From Wigglesworthia glossinidia (GTDB lineage Bacteria; Pseudomonadota; Gammaproteobacteria; Enterobacterales; Enterobacteriaceae), in assembly GCA_030827005.1 (NCBI GenBank), contig JAVBJL010000007.1, positions 1 to 64,000 of the forward strand: a DNA stretch of 64,000 nt. Direction: 5' to 3'. Position 1 is the first letter of the stretch, and every line of letters starts with the position of its first letter. Below are positions 29,950 to 40,500 of the stretch, piece after piece. The position numbers and the translations under genes are program-made. The notes beneath the pieces were generated by a model. The model was not told the origin of the DNA and ran no database searches. It saw nothing but the letters and a program-made list of their open reading frames with translations.

Positions 29950-30039
29950 GTTTTTATTTTTTTAAAAAATATTAAAACTTTTTGTAAAATTAAATTTTTG
30001 AAAATTTTTATATTTATAAAATTCATATGCATATTACAT

Positions 30040-31102
30040 TTAGTACGAGTTAGTATTTAAATTACTTTTAATAAAAACATCTAAGTCTCCATTTAAAACA
30101 GACTGAACTTGATTGGATACAATTCCACTTCTGAGGTCTTTTATTCTTGAATGATCGAGAATATATGATCGAATTTGGTTTCCCCAAGCAATTTTTGATT
30201 TAGATTGTTCTAAAATTTTTTTATTTTTATTTTTTTTAATTACTTCTAAATTATATAATTTAGATTTTAATTGTTTGATGGCTTGTTCTTTATTTTTATG
30301 TTGTGAACGGTCACTTTGACATTGAGTACTGATATTAGTTGGTAAGTGTGTAATTCTAACTGCAGATTCAGTGCGATTTACATGTTGACCCCCCGCACCT
30401 GAAGCTCGATAAACATCTATACGAATATCTGAAGGATTAATTGTTATTTCAATATTTTTATCAATATCTGGATACACAAAGATGGAGGCAAATGAAGTAT
30501 GCCTTTTTTTTCCGGAGTCAAACGGACTTTTTCTAACTAAACGATGTATTCCAGTTTCATTTTTCAACCAACCATAAGCATATTTTCCAGAAATTTTAAC
30601 TGTAGCGGATTTAATTCCGGCTATTTCTGCATTAGATTTATCGATAATACTTGTTTTAAATTTATGACGATCGGCCCATTTTAAATACATTCTGAGTAAT
30701 ATTTTTGCCCAGTCTTGTGCGTCTATACCTCCTGATCCTGATTGTACGTCCATGTAACAAGTTTTAAAATCGTTTTTTTTAGAAAAAACATACATTAATT
30801 CTGCATTTTTAATTTCCTGATTTAATAAGTTAATTTCTTTTTCAATTTCTATTAAATGATTAAAATCATTTTCTTGTACGGAAAGATCAAGTAATATATT
30901 AATATCTATAATTTTATTTTTTAGATTTTTAATAACAAAATCTATTTTGTTTGATTTTAAATATTTATTTGCAATTTTGAATTGATTATTTTTTTTTTGT
31001 TTTATTTTTTGAATGTGATTTGATTTGTCAAAGATAATCCTGCAAAAATTGTATTTGTTTTATGCAGGATAAAATTTTTTTTTTTATTAAAAAGATATCC
31101 AT
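30040..31102 (-). CDS. prfB: peptide chain release factor 2 with programmed +1 frameshift
   Basis: RF2 releases peptides at UAA and UGA. The ATG at 31102 opens a short frame of 24 codons ending QDYL and then UGA (31030-31028), set in the classical CTTTGAC slippery site (31033-31027). Shifting +1 continues DKSNHIQ and joins the main frame, total 353 residues (E. coli 365). The recognition motif SPF ([12 protein letters not shown]) and the catalytic GGQ ([10 protein letters not shown]) are present. An AGGA element lies 4 bases before CTT. The main frame alone (from 30795) would lack domain 1. The site lets RF2 set its own level. Confidence 0.95.
31027..31033 (-). promoter_or_regulatory. RF2 programmed +1 frameshift site
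   Basis: On the minus strand the bases read CTT TGA C, the universal RF2 shift site. CTT is codon 24 and TGA codon 25. AGGA (31042-31039) serves as the internal Shine-Dalgarno element. Confidence 0.93.
31037..31070 (-). repeat. inverted repeat enclosing the RF2 frameshift stimulator
   Basis: Perfect 8-base arms ATCCTGCA (31070-31063) and TGCAGGAT (31044-31037) flank an 18-base loop. The 3' arm contains the AGGA stimulator and ends three bases before the CTT codon, so folding would hide the element from the ribosome. Confidence 0.6.
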
Positions 31103-31170
31103 GTCGTGTTAGAGAGTTGAAAAATTTAAAAAGATTGTAGCATTATTGTCGTATAATATCTAATCTAAAA

Positions 31171-32906
31171 TTATTTTTTTATAAATTTTAAAGGTAATAA
31201 GTATGTTATTATGAGTTGCAGTATAGGTTTATATATAGTTCGATATATATTTAATTTATAAGTTATTAGTATAATTTCCACTTGATTATTCGGCCATTTT
31301 TCTACATCACAATTAAAATATATACCATTTAATATAGGTCCTCCGGATATGGATTGAATCTTTAATTTAAGATGACATTTTCCTATTAGTAACTGTTTTA
31401 AAATACGAAATTTTCCATCAAATACAGGGTAGGAAAATTGATTTCCCCAAGGGGCAGAAGATAAAAATAATGTGGCAGTTTCTACAATACATTCATTTGA
31501 ATTTAATTCTCCATCGGACCAGATAACTTTTTGTAGAAATGGATTTTTTAGTTTTGATTTAACTAGTTTTGAAAAAAATATTCTAAATTCATTTAATTTG
31601 TAATTATGAATAATTAATCCGGCGGCTGCTTTATGACCTCCAAATGAAACTATTAGTTTTGGATGTAATTTATTTAATTCGTCTAATATATCTCTAATAT
31701 TAATTTCTTTGATAGATCGTACTGAACCTTTCAGAAGATTATTTTTAATCTGTGTAAAAGCAATCGTAGGTCGATAAAAATATTCTTGAATACGAGCTGC
31801 GATGATTCCTAAAAAACCTTCGTGCCAATTTTTGTTATATAGTATAAAACTTATAGATTTTTTTTCATTTTTGCATAGGTTAAAAGCTTGTTTTTCCATA
31901 AAACGGCTGATTATTTTTCTTTTTTTATTTAAAAAATTTAATTTTTTTGCTATGAAAAACGCTTGATGTATACTTTCGGAAAGCAATAAAGATACTCCAA
32001 TAGACATATTTTTTAATCTTCCTGCCACATTAATTATGGGACTTAGATGAAAGCTTATATCTTCTGTAGATAATTTGGACATGTTTAAATTTAATATATC
32101 TATTAAAACTCGAATACCAATACGACATGTTCCGCATCTAATTCGTGTTATTCCTTGATAGACTAGAATACGATTGTTTAAGTCTAGAGGTGCTAAATCT
32201 GCTATGGTGCCTAAAGCAACTAAATCTAAAAACTCCGCTAATTTAGGGATCTTTATTTTATTTACTTTAAACCAGTCATGTTTTATTAAAAAATCTCGCA
32301 ATGCAAGCATTAAATAAAATGCAACACCTGATCCTGATAAAAATTTTGAACCAAATTTACAACTTTTTAAGTTAGGATTGATAATTGCATGAGCTTCTGG
32401 TAATGTATCGTTTGGAAGATGATGATCCGTTACTATCACTTTCATCCCTTTTTGACGTGCTAAATTTATACCATTAAATGACGAAATACCGTTATCTACT
32501 GTAATAATAATTTCACTTTTTTTTTTTCTGCAATTTTTACGATTCTAGGACTTAATCCGTAACCGTCTTTAAAACGATTAGGTATGATAAATTCCACGTT
32601 TTTGGCTCCTAATCTAGTTAATGATAGAACGGATATTGCAGTTCCACATGCTCCATCTACATCAAAATCGCCTATAACAACAATTTTTTTTCTCTTAAAT
32701 ATTGCATTTTTTAATATATATGTTGCTTTATTTATATTTAATAATTGATGATGAGAAATTAAATTTTTTGTTTTCCATTCAAGCTCTTTAGTATTTTTAA
32801 TACCTCTTTGTAAATATATTTTTTTTAGGATAGGAGGAATATCTTTATTTTTTATTTCGTTTGATTCAGTTAAAGATCTACGGCATATTATAGTTTGAGG
32901 ACACAT
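31171..32906 (-). CDS. recJ: single-strand DNA exonuclease RecJ, frame broken at a poly(A) run
   Basis: RecJ degrades single-stranded DNA 5' to 3' in recombination and repair. From the ATG at 32906 the frame carries the first DHH-family motif (GDFDVDGA) and NRFKDGYGLSP, then meets eleven A (sense, 32527-32517) after AE. The next frame reads EIIITVDNGISS and VTDHHLP, then the rest of the protein with the GSGVAFYLML and SFGGHKAAAG segments. One extra A would give 578 residues (E. coli 577). Every metal-site motif is thus encoded, but in two frames. It precedes prfB, as in E. coli. Slippage rescue, recent loss or sequence error are all possible. Confidence 0.85.
32517..32527 (-). other. A11 homopolymer (sense) breaking the recJ frame
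   Basis: Eleven T on the plus strand lie exactly where the two recJ frames meet. Twelve or nine A in the message would restore a continuous frame through the TVDNG motif. Confidence 0.85.
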
Positions 32907-33068
32907 AGTTTTTCCGAAATATTTAAATATACGTATGTTATTTTTACATATTACACATTATTCGGTAATGTAAATAAAAAGATTTTTTTGGTTGTATTTT
33001 AATATATAAAAAATTAAGTTTATAAACGTGTTATGTATGCATGTATTTTAATATCTTAACGTCGTTTT

Positions 33069-33311
33069 TTATTTAAAGCTGTCTTTTATTAATATTACGA
33101 TTTTTTGAATACTTTTAATTTTTGGAATCTTGTTACAAACTAACCATTTATATAAATTATAATCATCATACATTAACATATTAAAAAATGATTTTTTTTG
33201 TGAAGAGTTTAGTTTTTTAAACTTCTTTTCAAAAAAACGATGGATTAGAATATCCAACTCTAAAATTCCACGTCTACATGCCCAATGTACCATTGATCGT
33301 TTAAGTTTCAT
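33069..33311 (-). CDS. sdhE: FAD assembly factor SdhE
   Basis: SdhE (YgfY) promotes covalent attachment of FAD to the succinate dehydrogenase flavoprotein. This 80-residue protein starts MKLKRSMVHWACRRG and carries the key RGxxE motif (Arg14, Gly15, Glu18), followed by a small helical bundle ending in LIKD. Its client SdhA is encoded in the same window with its FAD-accepting His45. The gene is divergent from ygfZ, as in E. coli. The family is small and variable, but the N-terminal match is clear. Confidence 0.9.
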   Translation of the reverse strand: MKLKRSMVHWACRRGILELDILIHRFFEKKFKKLNSSQKKSFFNMLMYDDYNLYKWLVCNKIPKIKSIQKIVILIKDSFK

Positions 33312-33431
33312 AAAGTTTTAATTTAATTAAAAATATTTATTATATATTTTAATTTAAAAAAATAATATAATTAAGAATTATTAGAAAATAGTATATAGAA
33401 CTATAATTTTTGAATTTTAGGTTATTTATTT

Positions 33432-34370
33432 ATGTTACATATTCTTAATAATTTATCGCTTGTACAAGTTACTGGAAAAGATGCATTAAAATTTTTAAAT
33501 AATCATTTTACATGTAATATTCTCAAATTAAAAAAAAACATGTTTAAAATTACATCTCATTGTAATGTACAAGGAAAAGTAATTAGTACGATGTATGTAT
33601 TATATCATCAAAATAACGTTATATACATTCAAAATCAAACTATAAGTCAGTATCAAATTAAAATATTAAAAAAATATTCTATTTTTTACGATGTTAAAAT
33701 TCTAGAAGATACTTCAGTAGTTTTATTAGAATTATCAGAATTAAAATCTAAACTAATTTTAAAATCTATATTTCATATTATCCCAAATAAATTTAATACT
33801 GTTATTCATAATGAAAATTATACCATGATTTATTTTGATTATCCCAAACCAAGATATTTGTTGATTGTTAATATAAGTATAAAAAACGATATAATTTTTA
33901 ATTTAAAAAAAAGTTTTTTTACTTCAACATATCAAAATTGGATATTATGGAATATAAAATCACAGTTCCCTATTATTGAACATAAAACTAGCGAACTTTT
34001 TTTTCCTCAAGAAATAAATATGCTTAAATTAAAAGGTATTGATTTTAATAAAGGATGCTATATTGGTCAAGAAATAATATCGCGTATTGAATATTTAAAA
34101 ATTAAAAAAAAATTTCTAGCCACTATATATGGAATTTCTTATAAATATCCAATGGTAGGTGATATTATAGAATGCAACTTAAATCAATGGGTGCGATCAG
34201 GAATAATTTTATCGATATATCGTGTAGATATGTTTTATTTTTTGATACAAGCGGTTCTTAAAATGAATATATATAAATCTACTAGAAAAAGATTTCGCTT
34301 GCAAAAAGATCATAGAAGCAATTTTTTTCTTGTATTTCCTTTAAAAAAAATAGTAAATCAAATTATTTGA
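33432..34370 (+). CDS. ygfZ: folate-binding protein YgfZ
   Basis: YgfZ is a tetrahydrofolate-binding protein of the aminomethyltransferase fold that supports certain iron-sulfur enzymes and tRNA modification such as methylthiolation. It is 312 residues (E. coli 326). The signature KGCYIGQE lies near residues 206-213 with its conserved cysteine. The rest is diverged and lysine/isoleucine-rich. Its last 8 bases overlap the end of the convergent mtn. Likely clients in this window are BioB or succinate dehydrogenase, but this is inference. Confidence 0.9.
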   Translation: MLHILNNLSLVQVTGKDALKFLNNHFTCNILKLKKNMFKITSHCNVQGKVISTMYVLYHQNNVIYIQNQTISQYQIKILKKYSIFYDVKILEDTSVVLLELSELKSKLILKSIFHIIPNKFNTVIHNENYTMIYFDYPKPRYLLIVNISIKNDIIFNLKKSFFTSTYQNWILWNIKSQFPIIEHKTSELFFPQEINMLKLKGIDFNKGCYIGQEIISRIEYLKIKKKFLATIYGISYKYPMVGDIIECNLNQWVRSGIILSIYRVDMFYFLIQAVLKMNIYKSTRKRFRLQKDHRSNFFLVFPLKKIVNQII

Positions 34371-35097
34371 ATAAATTTTTATTCTTAATATAATAAAAAT
34401 TTAATTTTTTTAATATTTTTAAGATAACTATAGAATAGCGATAAACTGACATGGAACAAAATTTTTTAAAACTTTTTTCTGGCTTATTAAAAACATAATC
34501 TGAAATGCTTCTTATTGATACATAAGGTACTAAAAATTTTTGACACACCTGTGCTATCGAGGCAGTTTCCATGTCCACGGCATATGCTTTTGGAAAAAAT
34601 TTTTTTATTTTTAATGCGAGAGTTATATTATTTTCATAAATAAATGTGTCCCCGCTAACAAAAAGACCGTATTTGAATTTTAAATTACTAAAAATAAAAA
34701 TTTTTTTTATTAATTTTATGAATTCTTGCGAGGCAAAATAATATTTTGGACCTCCAGGAATTTGTCCTATATTATGCCCGAAAGCGCTTACATCTACATC
34801 ATAATAACAAAATTTTTTTGATAATACAATACTGCCAATTTTAGCAGTTTTTTTCAATGATCCAGACACACCTACATTTATTATTAAATGTGGATGGAAA
34901 TTTTGAATAATATAAGCAGCACTTATAGCAGATAATACTTTGCCGATACCTGATTCTACAAGGAGAATTTTTACGTTATTTAGTACACCAAAATAGGTTT
35001 TGTATGTATTTTTAATATTTTTTATGTTTATTGAGCATATTTTACGAATAATACATAACTCTTCTTCCATAGCTCCAATAATTCCTATTCTCATCAT
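34363..35097 (-). CDS. mtn: 5'-methylthioadenosine/S-adenosylhomocysteine nucleosidase
   Basis: This enzyme hydrolyses S-adenosylhomocysteine, methylthioadenosine and deoxyadenosine, the last being a by-product of radical-SAM enzymes such as BioB. It is 244 residues (E. coli 232). The N-terminus IGIIGAMEEEL holds the catalytic acid. VDMETASIAQV carries the ribose-binding glutamate, and RSISDYVFNK the catalytic aspartate. SAM-using enzymes encoded nearby (BioB, BioC, UbiG, RsmI) would all produce its substrates. Confidence 0.95.
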   Translation of the reverse strand: MMRIGIIGAMEEELCIIRKICSINIKNIKNTYKTYFGVLNNVKILLVESGIGKVLSAISAAYIIQNFHPHLIINVGVSGSLKKTAKIGSIVLSKKFCYYDVDVSAFGHNIGQIPGGPKYYFASQEFIKLIKKIFIFSNLKFKYGLFVSGDTFIYENNITLALKIKKFFPKAYAVDMETASIAQVCQKFLVPYVSIRSISDYVFNKPEKSFKKFCSMSVYRYSIVILKILKKLNFYYIKNKNLFK

Positions 35098-35119
35098 AAA
35101 TTTATTTAAAGTTTATTTT

Positions 35120-35206
35120 CGGTGAGAGAGGGATTCGAACCCTCGATACGTATAATCGTATACATGCTTTCCAGGCCTGCTCCTTAAACCACTCGGACAT
35201 CTCACC
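35120..35206 (-). tRNA. tRNA-Ser (GGA)
   Basis: On the minus strand an 87-base tRNA with a long variable arm can be read: acceptor GGTGAGA pairing with TCTCACC, a D-arm (GAGTGGTTTAAGGAGC), anticodon loop CTGGAAA with anticodon GGA, and the T-loop GGTTCGAATCC. Discriminator G at 35120 is followed by AAAA, so CCA is not encoded and must be added enzymatically. It closely resembles the E. coli serine GGA tRNA, which reads UCC and UCU. Confidence 0.96.
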
Positions 35207-35466
35207 GATATCATAATAATGAAGATATAAATTTTATTTATAAAGTAATTTTTTTTAAAAAAATGGAAATTTTTTAAAAAAATATTTTTATATGTTTTAT
35301 TTTAAATGTATTACTCAAAAATTTTTTAATATATTCATGTATCAATTGCGTTGAATTTTAAATTACAAAAAAAGATCTAATAAATTTTACGTTTTTAATT
35401 TTGTATATTATTATTATTTTTAATATAGCTTTTTATTCTAACACGTTTTTTAAAAATTAATTTAAT

Positions 35467-37236
35467 ATGTCAGATAAATATAAAAATATAAAAAATCGTA
35501 TCTTTTATCTTCGTAAAAAACTTAATTTATGGTTGGATCATTATTATAATAAAAATAATTCTTTAATTTCAGATGAAACATACGATGCCAGCTTATTAGA
35601 GTTAAATAAATTAGAAAAAAAATATCCATTTTTATGTATTAAGTCTTCGCCTACACAAATAATAGGATCAAATTGTAAATCAAAATTGCATTATGTAAAA
35701 CATAAATCGTTAATGTTATCTCTAGATAGTATTTTTCACGAAAAAGATTTATTTAATTTTAACAAAAAAATAAAAAATAAATTAAATACTAAAAAAAAAA
35801 TTTCATATTGTTGTGAATTAAAAATTGATGGTTTAGCTTTAAATTTGATATATAAAAATGGGATTTTCATTCAAGCTTCTACAAGAGGTAATGGAATTAC
35901 TGGAGAAGATGTAACAAAAAATGTATCAATGATAGAAACAATTCCAAATAATTTAAAAATCAGTGATTCTATTCCAAATTATATAGAAATAAGAGGAGAA
36001 GTTTTTATTACTAAATCAAAATTTTTTAAACTTAACGAATTAGCTCAATTAAATAAAAAAAAACAATTTTCTAATCCAAGAAATGCTGCTTCCGGATCTT
36101 TGAGACAAATTAATCCAAAAATTACACAAAGTAGAGATTTGATGTTTTATAGTTATGGCGTGGGATTTTTAGATGCATGTAAAATTCCAGATAATCAATA
36201 TAAAATATTACAGGTCTTAAAATCATGGGGAATTCCCACCAACTACCATACGCGATTATGTATAGGTTTAGAACAAATTATAGATTACTATAATATGGCT
36301 AAGAGCATTAGGAATTCTTTAGATTTTGAAATAGATGGTGTTGTGATAAAAGTAAATAATATATCATATCAAGAACTTCTTGGATTTACTACTAAAGCTC
36401 CAAAATGGGCAATAGCATATAAATTTCCAGCATTAGAAGCAATTACAAAAATTTTAAGTGTAGACTTCACTATCGGTCGTACTGGGACAATAACACCTGT
36501 AGCAAAAATTAAACCAGTATATTTATTAGGAACGGTTATTAGGTTTGTTTCTTTGTATAATTTTAATGAAATCAATAGACTTAATATTATGATTAATGAT
36601 ACTATTGCAGTGAAACGCTCGGGAGAAGTCATTCCAAAAATTTCTAGAGTAATATTATCAAATCGAACAAAAGATGCAAAAAAAATAATTTTTCCTAAAA
36701 AATGCTCAGTTTGTAGATCAGACATCACATCCGTATTAGGTAAAAAAAAATGGTATTGTACAGGAGGAATAATATGTAGTGCACAAAAAAAAGCTGTATT
36801 AATACATTTTGCATCACGTAATGCATTAAATATTCAAGGTATGGGAAAAGAAATAATTTCTAAATTAGTAGATAAGAAAATGCTAATAACACCAGCAGAT
36901 TTTTTTCGATTGAACGTTGAAAAAATTATGAAAATTAAAAGAATCAAGCTAAAATCTGGAATAAACTTAATTAATTCTATCGAAAACTCAAAAAAAGTAG
37001 ATCTGTATCGTTTTATATACAGTCTAGGAATTCCTCAGGTCGGATTAACAACATCTATGAATCTCGCAAATCACTATCAAACATACTATAATTTTATAGG
37101 ATCCGACTTTAATTCATTATTGAAAGTAAAAGATATAGGACCGTCTACGGCGATATGTATTAAGAAATTCTTAAAAAATAAAAACAACATCAATTTCATT
37201 CAGGATTTATTCGATTTAAACTTAAAAATAAAATAA
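35467..37236 (+). CDS. ligA: NAD-dependent DNA ligase lacking the BRCT domain
   Basis: LigA seals nicks in replication and repair. The adenylated lysine is Lys119 in ELKIDG, followed by the nucleotidyltransferase blocks (TRGNGITGEDVT, EIRGEV, NPRNAASGSLRQ, FEIDGVV) and OB fold. A zinc finger follows (cysteines in KKCSVCRSD, WYCTGG and IICSAQ). The helix-hairpin-helix region is present, then the chain ends at 589 residues, about 80 short of E. coli (671). The BRCT domain is therefore missing. An in-frame A10 run lies at 35791-35800. Confidence 0.95.
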   Translation: MSDKYKNIKNRIFYLRKKLNLWLDHYYNKNNSLISDETYDASLLELNKLEKKYPFLCIKSSPTQIIGSNCKSKLHYVKHKSLMLSLDSIFHEKDLFNFNKKIKNKLNTKKKISYCCELKIDGLALNLIYKNGIFIQASTRGNGITGEDVTKNVSMIETIPNNLKISDSIPNYIEIRGEVFITKSKFFKLNELAQLNKKKQFSNPRNAASGSLRQINPKITQSRDLMFYSYGVGFLDACKIPDNQYKILQVLKSWGIPTNYHTRLCIGLEQIIDYYNMAKSIRNSLDFEIDGVVIKVNNISYQELLGFTTKAPKWAIAYKFPALEAITKILSVDFTIGRTGTITPVAKIKPVYLLGTVIRFVSLYNFNEINRLNIMINDTIAVKRSGEVIPKISRVILSNRTKDAKKIIFPKKCSVCRSDITSVLGKKKWYCTGGIICSAQKKAVLIHFASRNALNIQGMGKEIISKLVDKKMLITPADFFRLNVEKIMKIKRIKLKSGINLINSIENSKKVDLYRFIYSLGIPQVGLTTSMNLANHYQTYYNFIGSDFNSLLKVKDIGPSTAICIKKFLKNKNNINFIQDLFDLNLKIK

Positions 37237-37458
37237 TTTATCTGCTTTTTTAGTGAATTAAAAAAATCATTCTTGTATAATGTTAGGTTATAATAAAAAA
37301 AATAAAAAGTTAATACATAAATCTTATTAAAAACTAACCAGTAAAATTAAGAAATTTTATTAAAAATTTTTTTAAAAACTAATTATATGTAAATTTAATA
37401 AAAGAAATTAAAATATAAAAATAAGTTTTTAATAAAATTTTAATTTTAAAATTAAAAC

Positions 37459-37489
37459 AACTTAAACCTATAAGTTACTTAAATAACTT
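37459..37489. promoter_or_regulatory. alternating half-sites upstream of putA, candidate operator
   Basis: Three half-sites lie 16-46 bases before the putA ATG: AACTTA (37459-37464), TAAGTT (37471-37476) and TAACTT (37484-37489). The first and second form a perfect inverted repeat with a 6-base gap. The second, read as AAGTTA (37472-37477), and the third form another with the same gap. Ribbon-helix-helix repressors such as PutA bind short repeats of this kind. The E. coli PutA core GTTGCA is absent. Chance in AT-rich DNA cannot be excluded. Confidence 0.35.
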
Positions 37490-37504
37490 TTTAAATCAGT
37501 AAAA

Positions 37505-40500
37505 ATGAGAAAAAGGATGGATAAAAACATATTAGGTGTTAAATTAGACGAAGCAATACTCCATCGGATCGAAGAAATAGCAAATAGGATAAAACGTACG
37601 CCAAACTGGCTGGTAAAGCAAGCAATTTTTCTTCATCTTGATACTCTAGATAAAGAACTAAAATCTAGTGAAAATTTAGAAGATACAAAAAAATCTCAAA
37701 TTGACCAATATATAGTAGAAAAAGAAAATTTTTCACAACCATTTTTTGATTTCGCACAACAAATACTACCACAATCATACTTAAGATCTCGAGTTACAAA
37801 AGCATGGAGCATACCAGAAAAAGAAATTGTGCCAATACTTTTAAAAAAAGCAAATTTTGACGAAAATATAGAAGAAAAAATATATAAACTATCAAAAAAA
37901 CTAGTTATAGGATTAAGAAAAAAGAAAAAAAAATATAACAGAGAGCAAATCGTACAAGATTTATTACAAGAATTCCCATTATCTTCTCAAGAAGGGATCG
38001 CCCTTATGTGTCTAGCGGAAGCTCTTTTAAGAGTACCAGATCTCAAAACTCGGGATGCTTTAATAAAAGATAAAATAAAAAATAAGAATTGGAAAAGTCA
38101 TTTTGGATCAAAAAAAAGTCTATTTGTTAACTCCACTATCTGGGGTTTATGTTTAACAAATACTATTATTCAAAAATACACAGAAAAAGATTTATGCTGT
38201 TCTTTAAACAATATAATAAAAAGAATAGGAGAACCTATTATTAGAAAAGGCATAAATGTAGCAATGCAATTAATGGGAAAACAATTCGTAGTAGGAGAAA
38301 ATATACAACAAGCATTAAAAAATACTCAAAATGTAGAAAAAAAAGGATTTACATACTCTTATGATATGCTAGGCGAATCCGCAATAACAGAAGAAGATGC
38401 TCAAACATATATGTCGTCATATGAAAATGCGATTCACTGCATTGGAAAAGCATCTTTAAAAAAAGGAATCTACAACGGATCAGGAATTTCAATAAAACTA
38501 TCTGCACTGCACCCTCGTTACTTTCGTACAAATTATGATCAAGTCATGTCAGAATTATATCCCAGACTATATACACTGACATTATTAGCTAGAAATTATG
38601 ATATAGGAATGAATATCGATGCAGAAGAATCAACTCGGTTAGAAATCTCCTTAGATCTATTAGAACGACTATGTTGCGAACCATCACTACAGGGGTGGAA
38701 CGGAATTGGATTTGTAATACAATCTTATCAAAAACGCTGTATGTATGTAATAGATGAACTTATAGATCTTGCAAAACGTACAAAAAGACGCCTTATGATA
38801 CGATTAGTAAAAGGTGCATATTGGGATAGTGAAATAAAAAACGCACAAATCGAAGGAATAGAAAATTATCCAGTATTTACAAGAAAGCCGTATACAGATG
38901 TATCATACTTAGCATGTGCTAAAAAATTATTATCAGAAGCAAATTATATATATCCGCAATTTGCCACACATAACGCACAAACAGTAGCATCCATCTATCA
39001 TTTTGCAGGAGAAAACTACTATCCAGGACAGTATGAATTTCAATGCTTACATGGTATGGGAGAACAGTTATACGAAAAAGTAGTGGGAAAAATTACTGAT
39101 GATAAACTGAATAGACCATGTAGAATCTATGCGCCTGTAGGCACACATAAAACTCTTTTAGCATATTTAGTAAGAAGAATATTAGAAAATGGAGCAAATA
39201 ATTCTTTCATAAATCGTATATCAGATCATAACATTTCTATCGAAACACTAATTTTTAATCCTATTTTAGAAGTAAAACAAGTAGCAAAAAAAGAAAATAC
39301 TCCAGTAGGAACTGAACATCCAAATATACCATTACCAAAAAATTTATATGGAACAGAAAGAGAAAACTCCAAAGGATTAAATCTATCTAATGAAAACGTA
39401 TTGGCAAAATTATCATCTAATTTATTTAAAAATAAAGTAGACACCTGGAAAATTTTTCCAATTATTGCAGATAAAATCGATCAAGGATCCATAAAATTAA
39501 TTAAAAACCCAGCAAACAAAAACGATATAGTTGGAGAATGCCAACAAGCAACTATTAAAGACTTAGAATCAGCTCTTATTAAATCTGTAGAAGGAATAAA
39601 AACATGGTCATCCATAACATTTATAAAAAAAAGCGAAATTTTAAACGAATCTGCCAATAAAATCGAAAATAATAAAGAAAAATTTATTGGATTATTGATA
39701 AGAGAAGCTGGAAAAACATTTTCTAATGCTATTTCAGAAATTAGAGAATCTATTGATTTTTTAAGATATTATGCATATCAAATAAAAAACTTTACAGTTG
39801 AAAACTACCATTCACTTGGATGCGTTGCATGCATAAGTCCATGGAACTTTCCACTCGCTATCTTTATTGGACAAATATCAGCAGCATTAGCTTCTGGAAA
39901 TTCTGTAATCGCAAAACCAGCTGAACAAACTCCAATTGTCGCATACGAAGCAGTCAAACTAATGCTAAATTCTGGAATTCCAAAAACTGTTTTGCAATTT
40001 TTACCTGGAAGTGGAAAAGTAATCGGAGAAGCTTTATCAAAAGATTCTAGAATTAACGGAGTGATGTTTACCGGATCAACACAAGTCGCACGCTTATTAC
40101 AAAAAAATTTATCTAGTAGATTAAATCACAACAAATCTCCAATCCCACTTATTGCGGAAACTGGTGGATTAAACACTATGATTGTCGACTCATCTGCATT
40201 AACAGAACAAGTGATAGGAGATATAATTATTTCCGCTTTTGATAGCGCGGGTCAGCGTTGCTCAGCTTTACGTCTGTTATGCATTCAAGACGAAGTAGCA
40301 GATCGTACATTGCATATGCTAAAAGGGGCAATTAATACCTATAGTATAGGAAATCCAGATCGTCTCGGAGTAGATATAGGACCAGTTATCGATAAATATG
40401 CAAAGATCAAAATCGACCAACACATCCTAAATATGCGAAAAAATAACCATCTAGTATGGCAAAGCGAAGCAAATAAAAATTATGAATATAATCTAGGAAA

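Noticed and set aside
30040..30795. prfB as a 251-residue protein starting at 30795
   Set aside because: The sequence upstream encodes domain 1 and the programmed frameshift site, so the short form is only part of RF2.
37270..37281. TATAAT at 37276-37281 as the putA promoter
   Set aside because: The -10 is perfect but no fitting -35 lies 16-18 bases upstream, and such hexamers are common in this AT-rich DNA.
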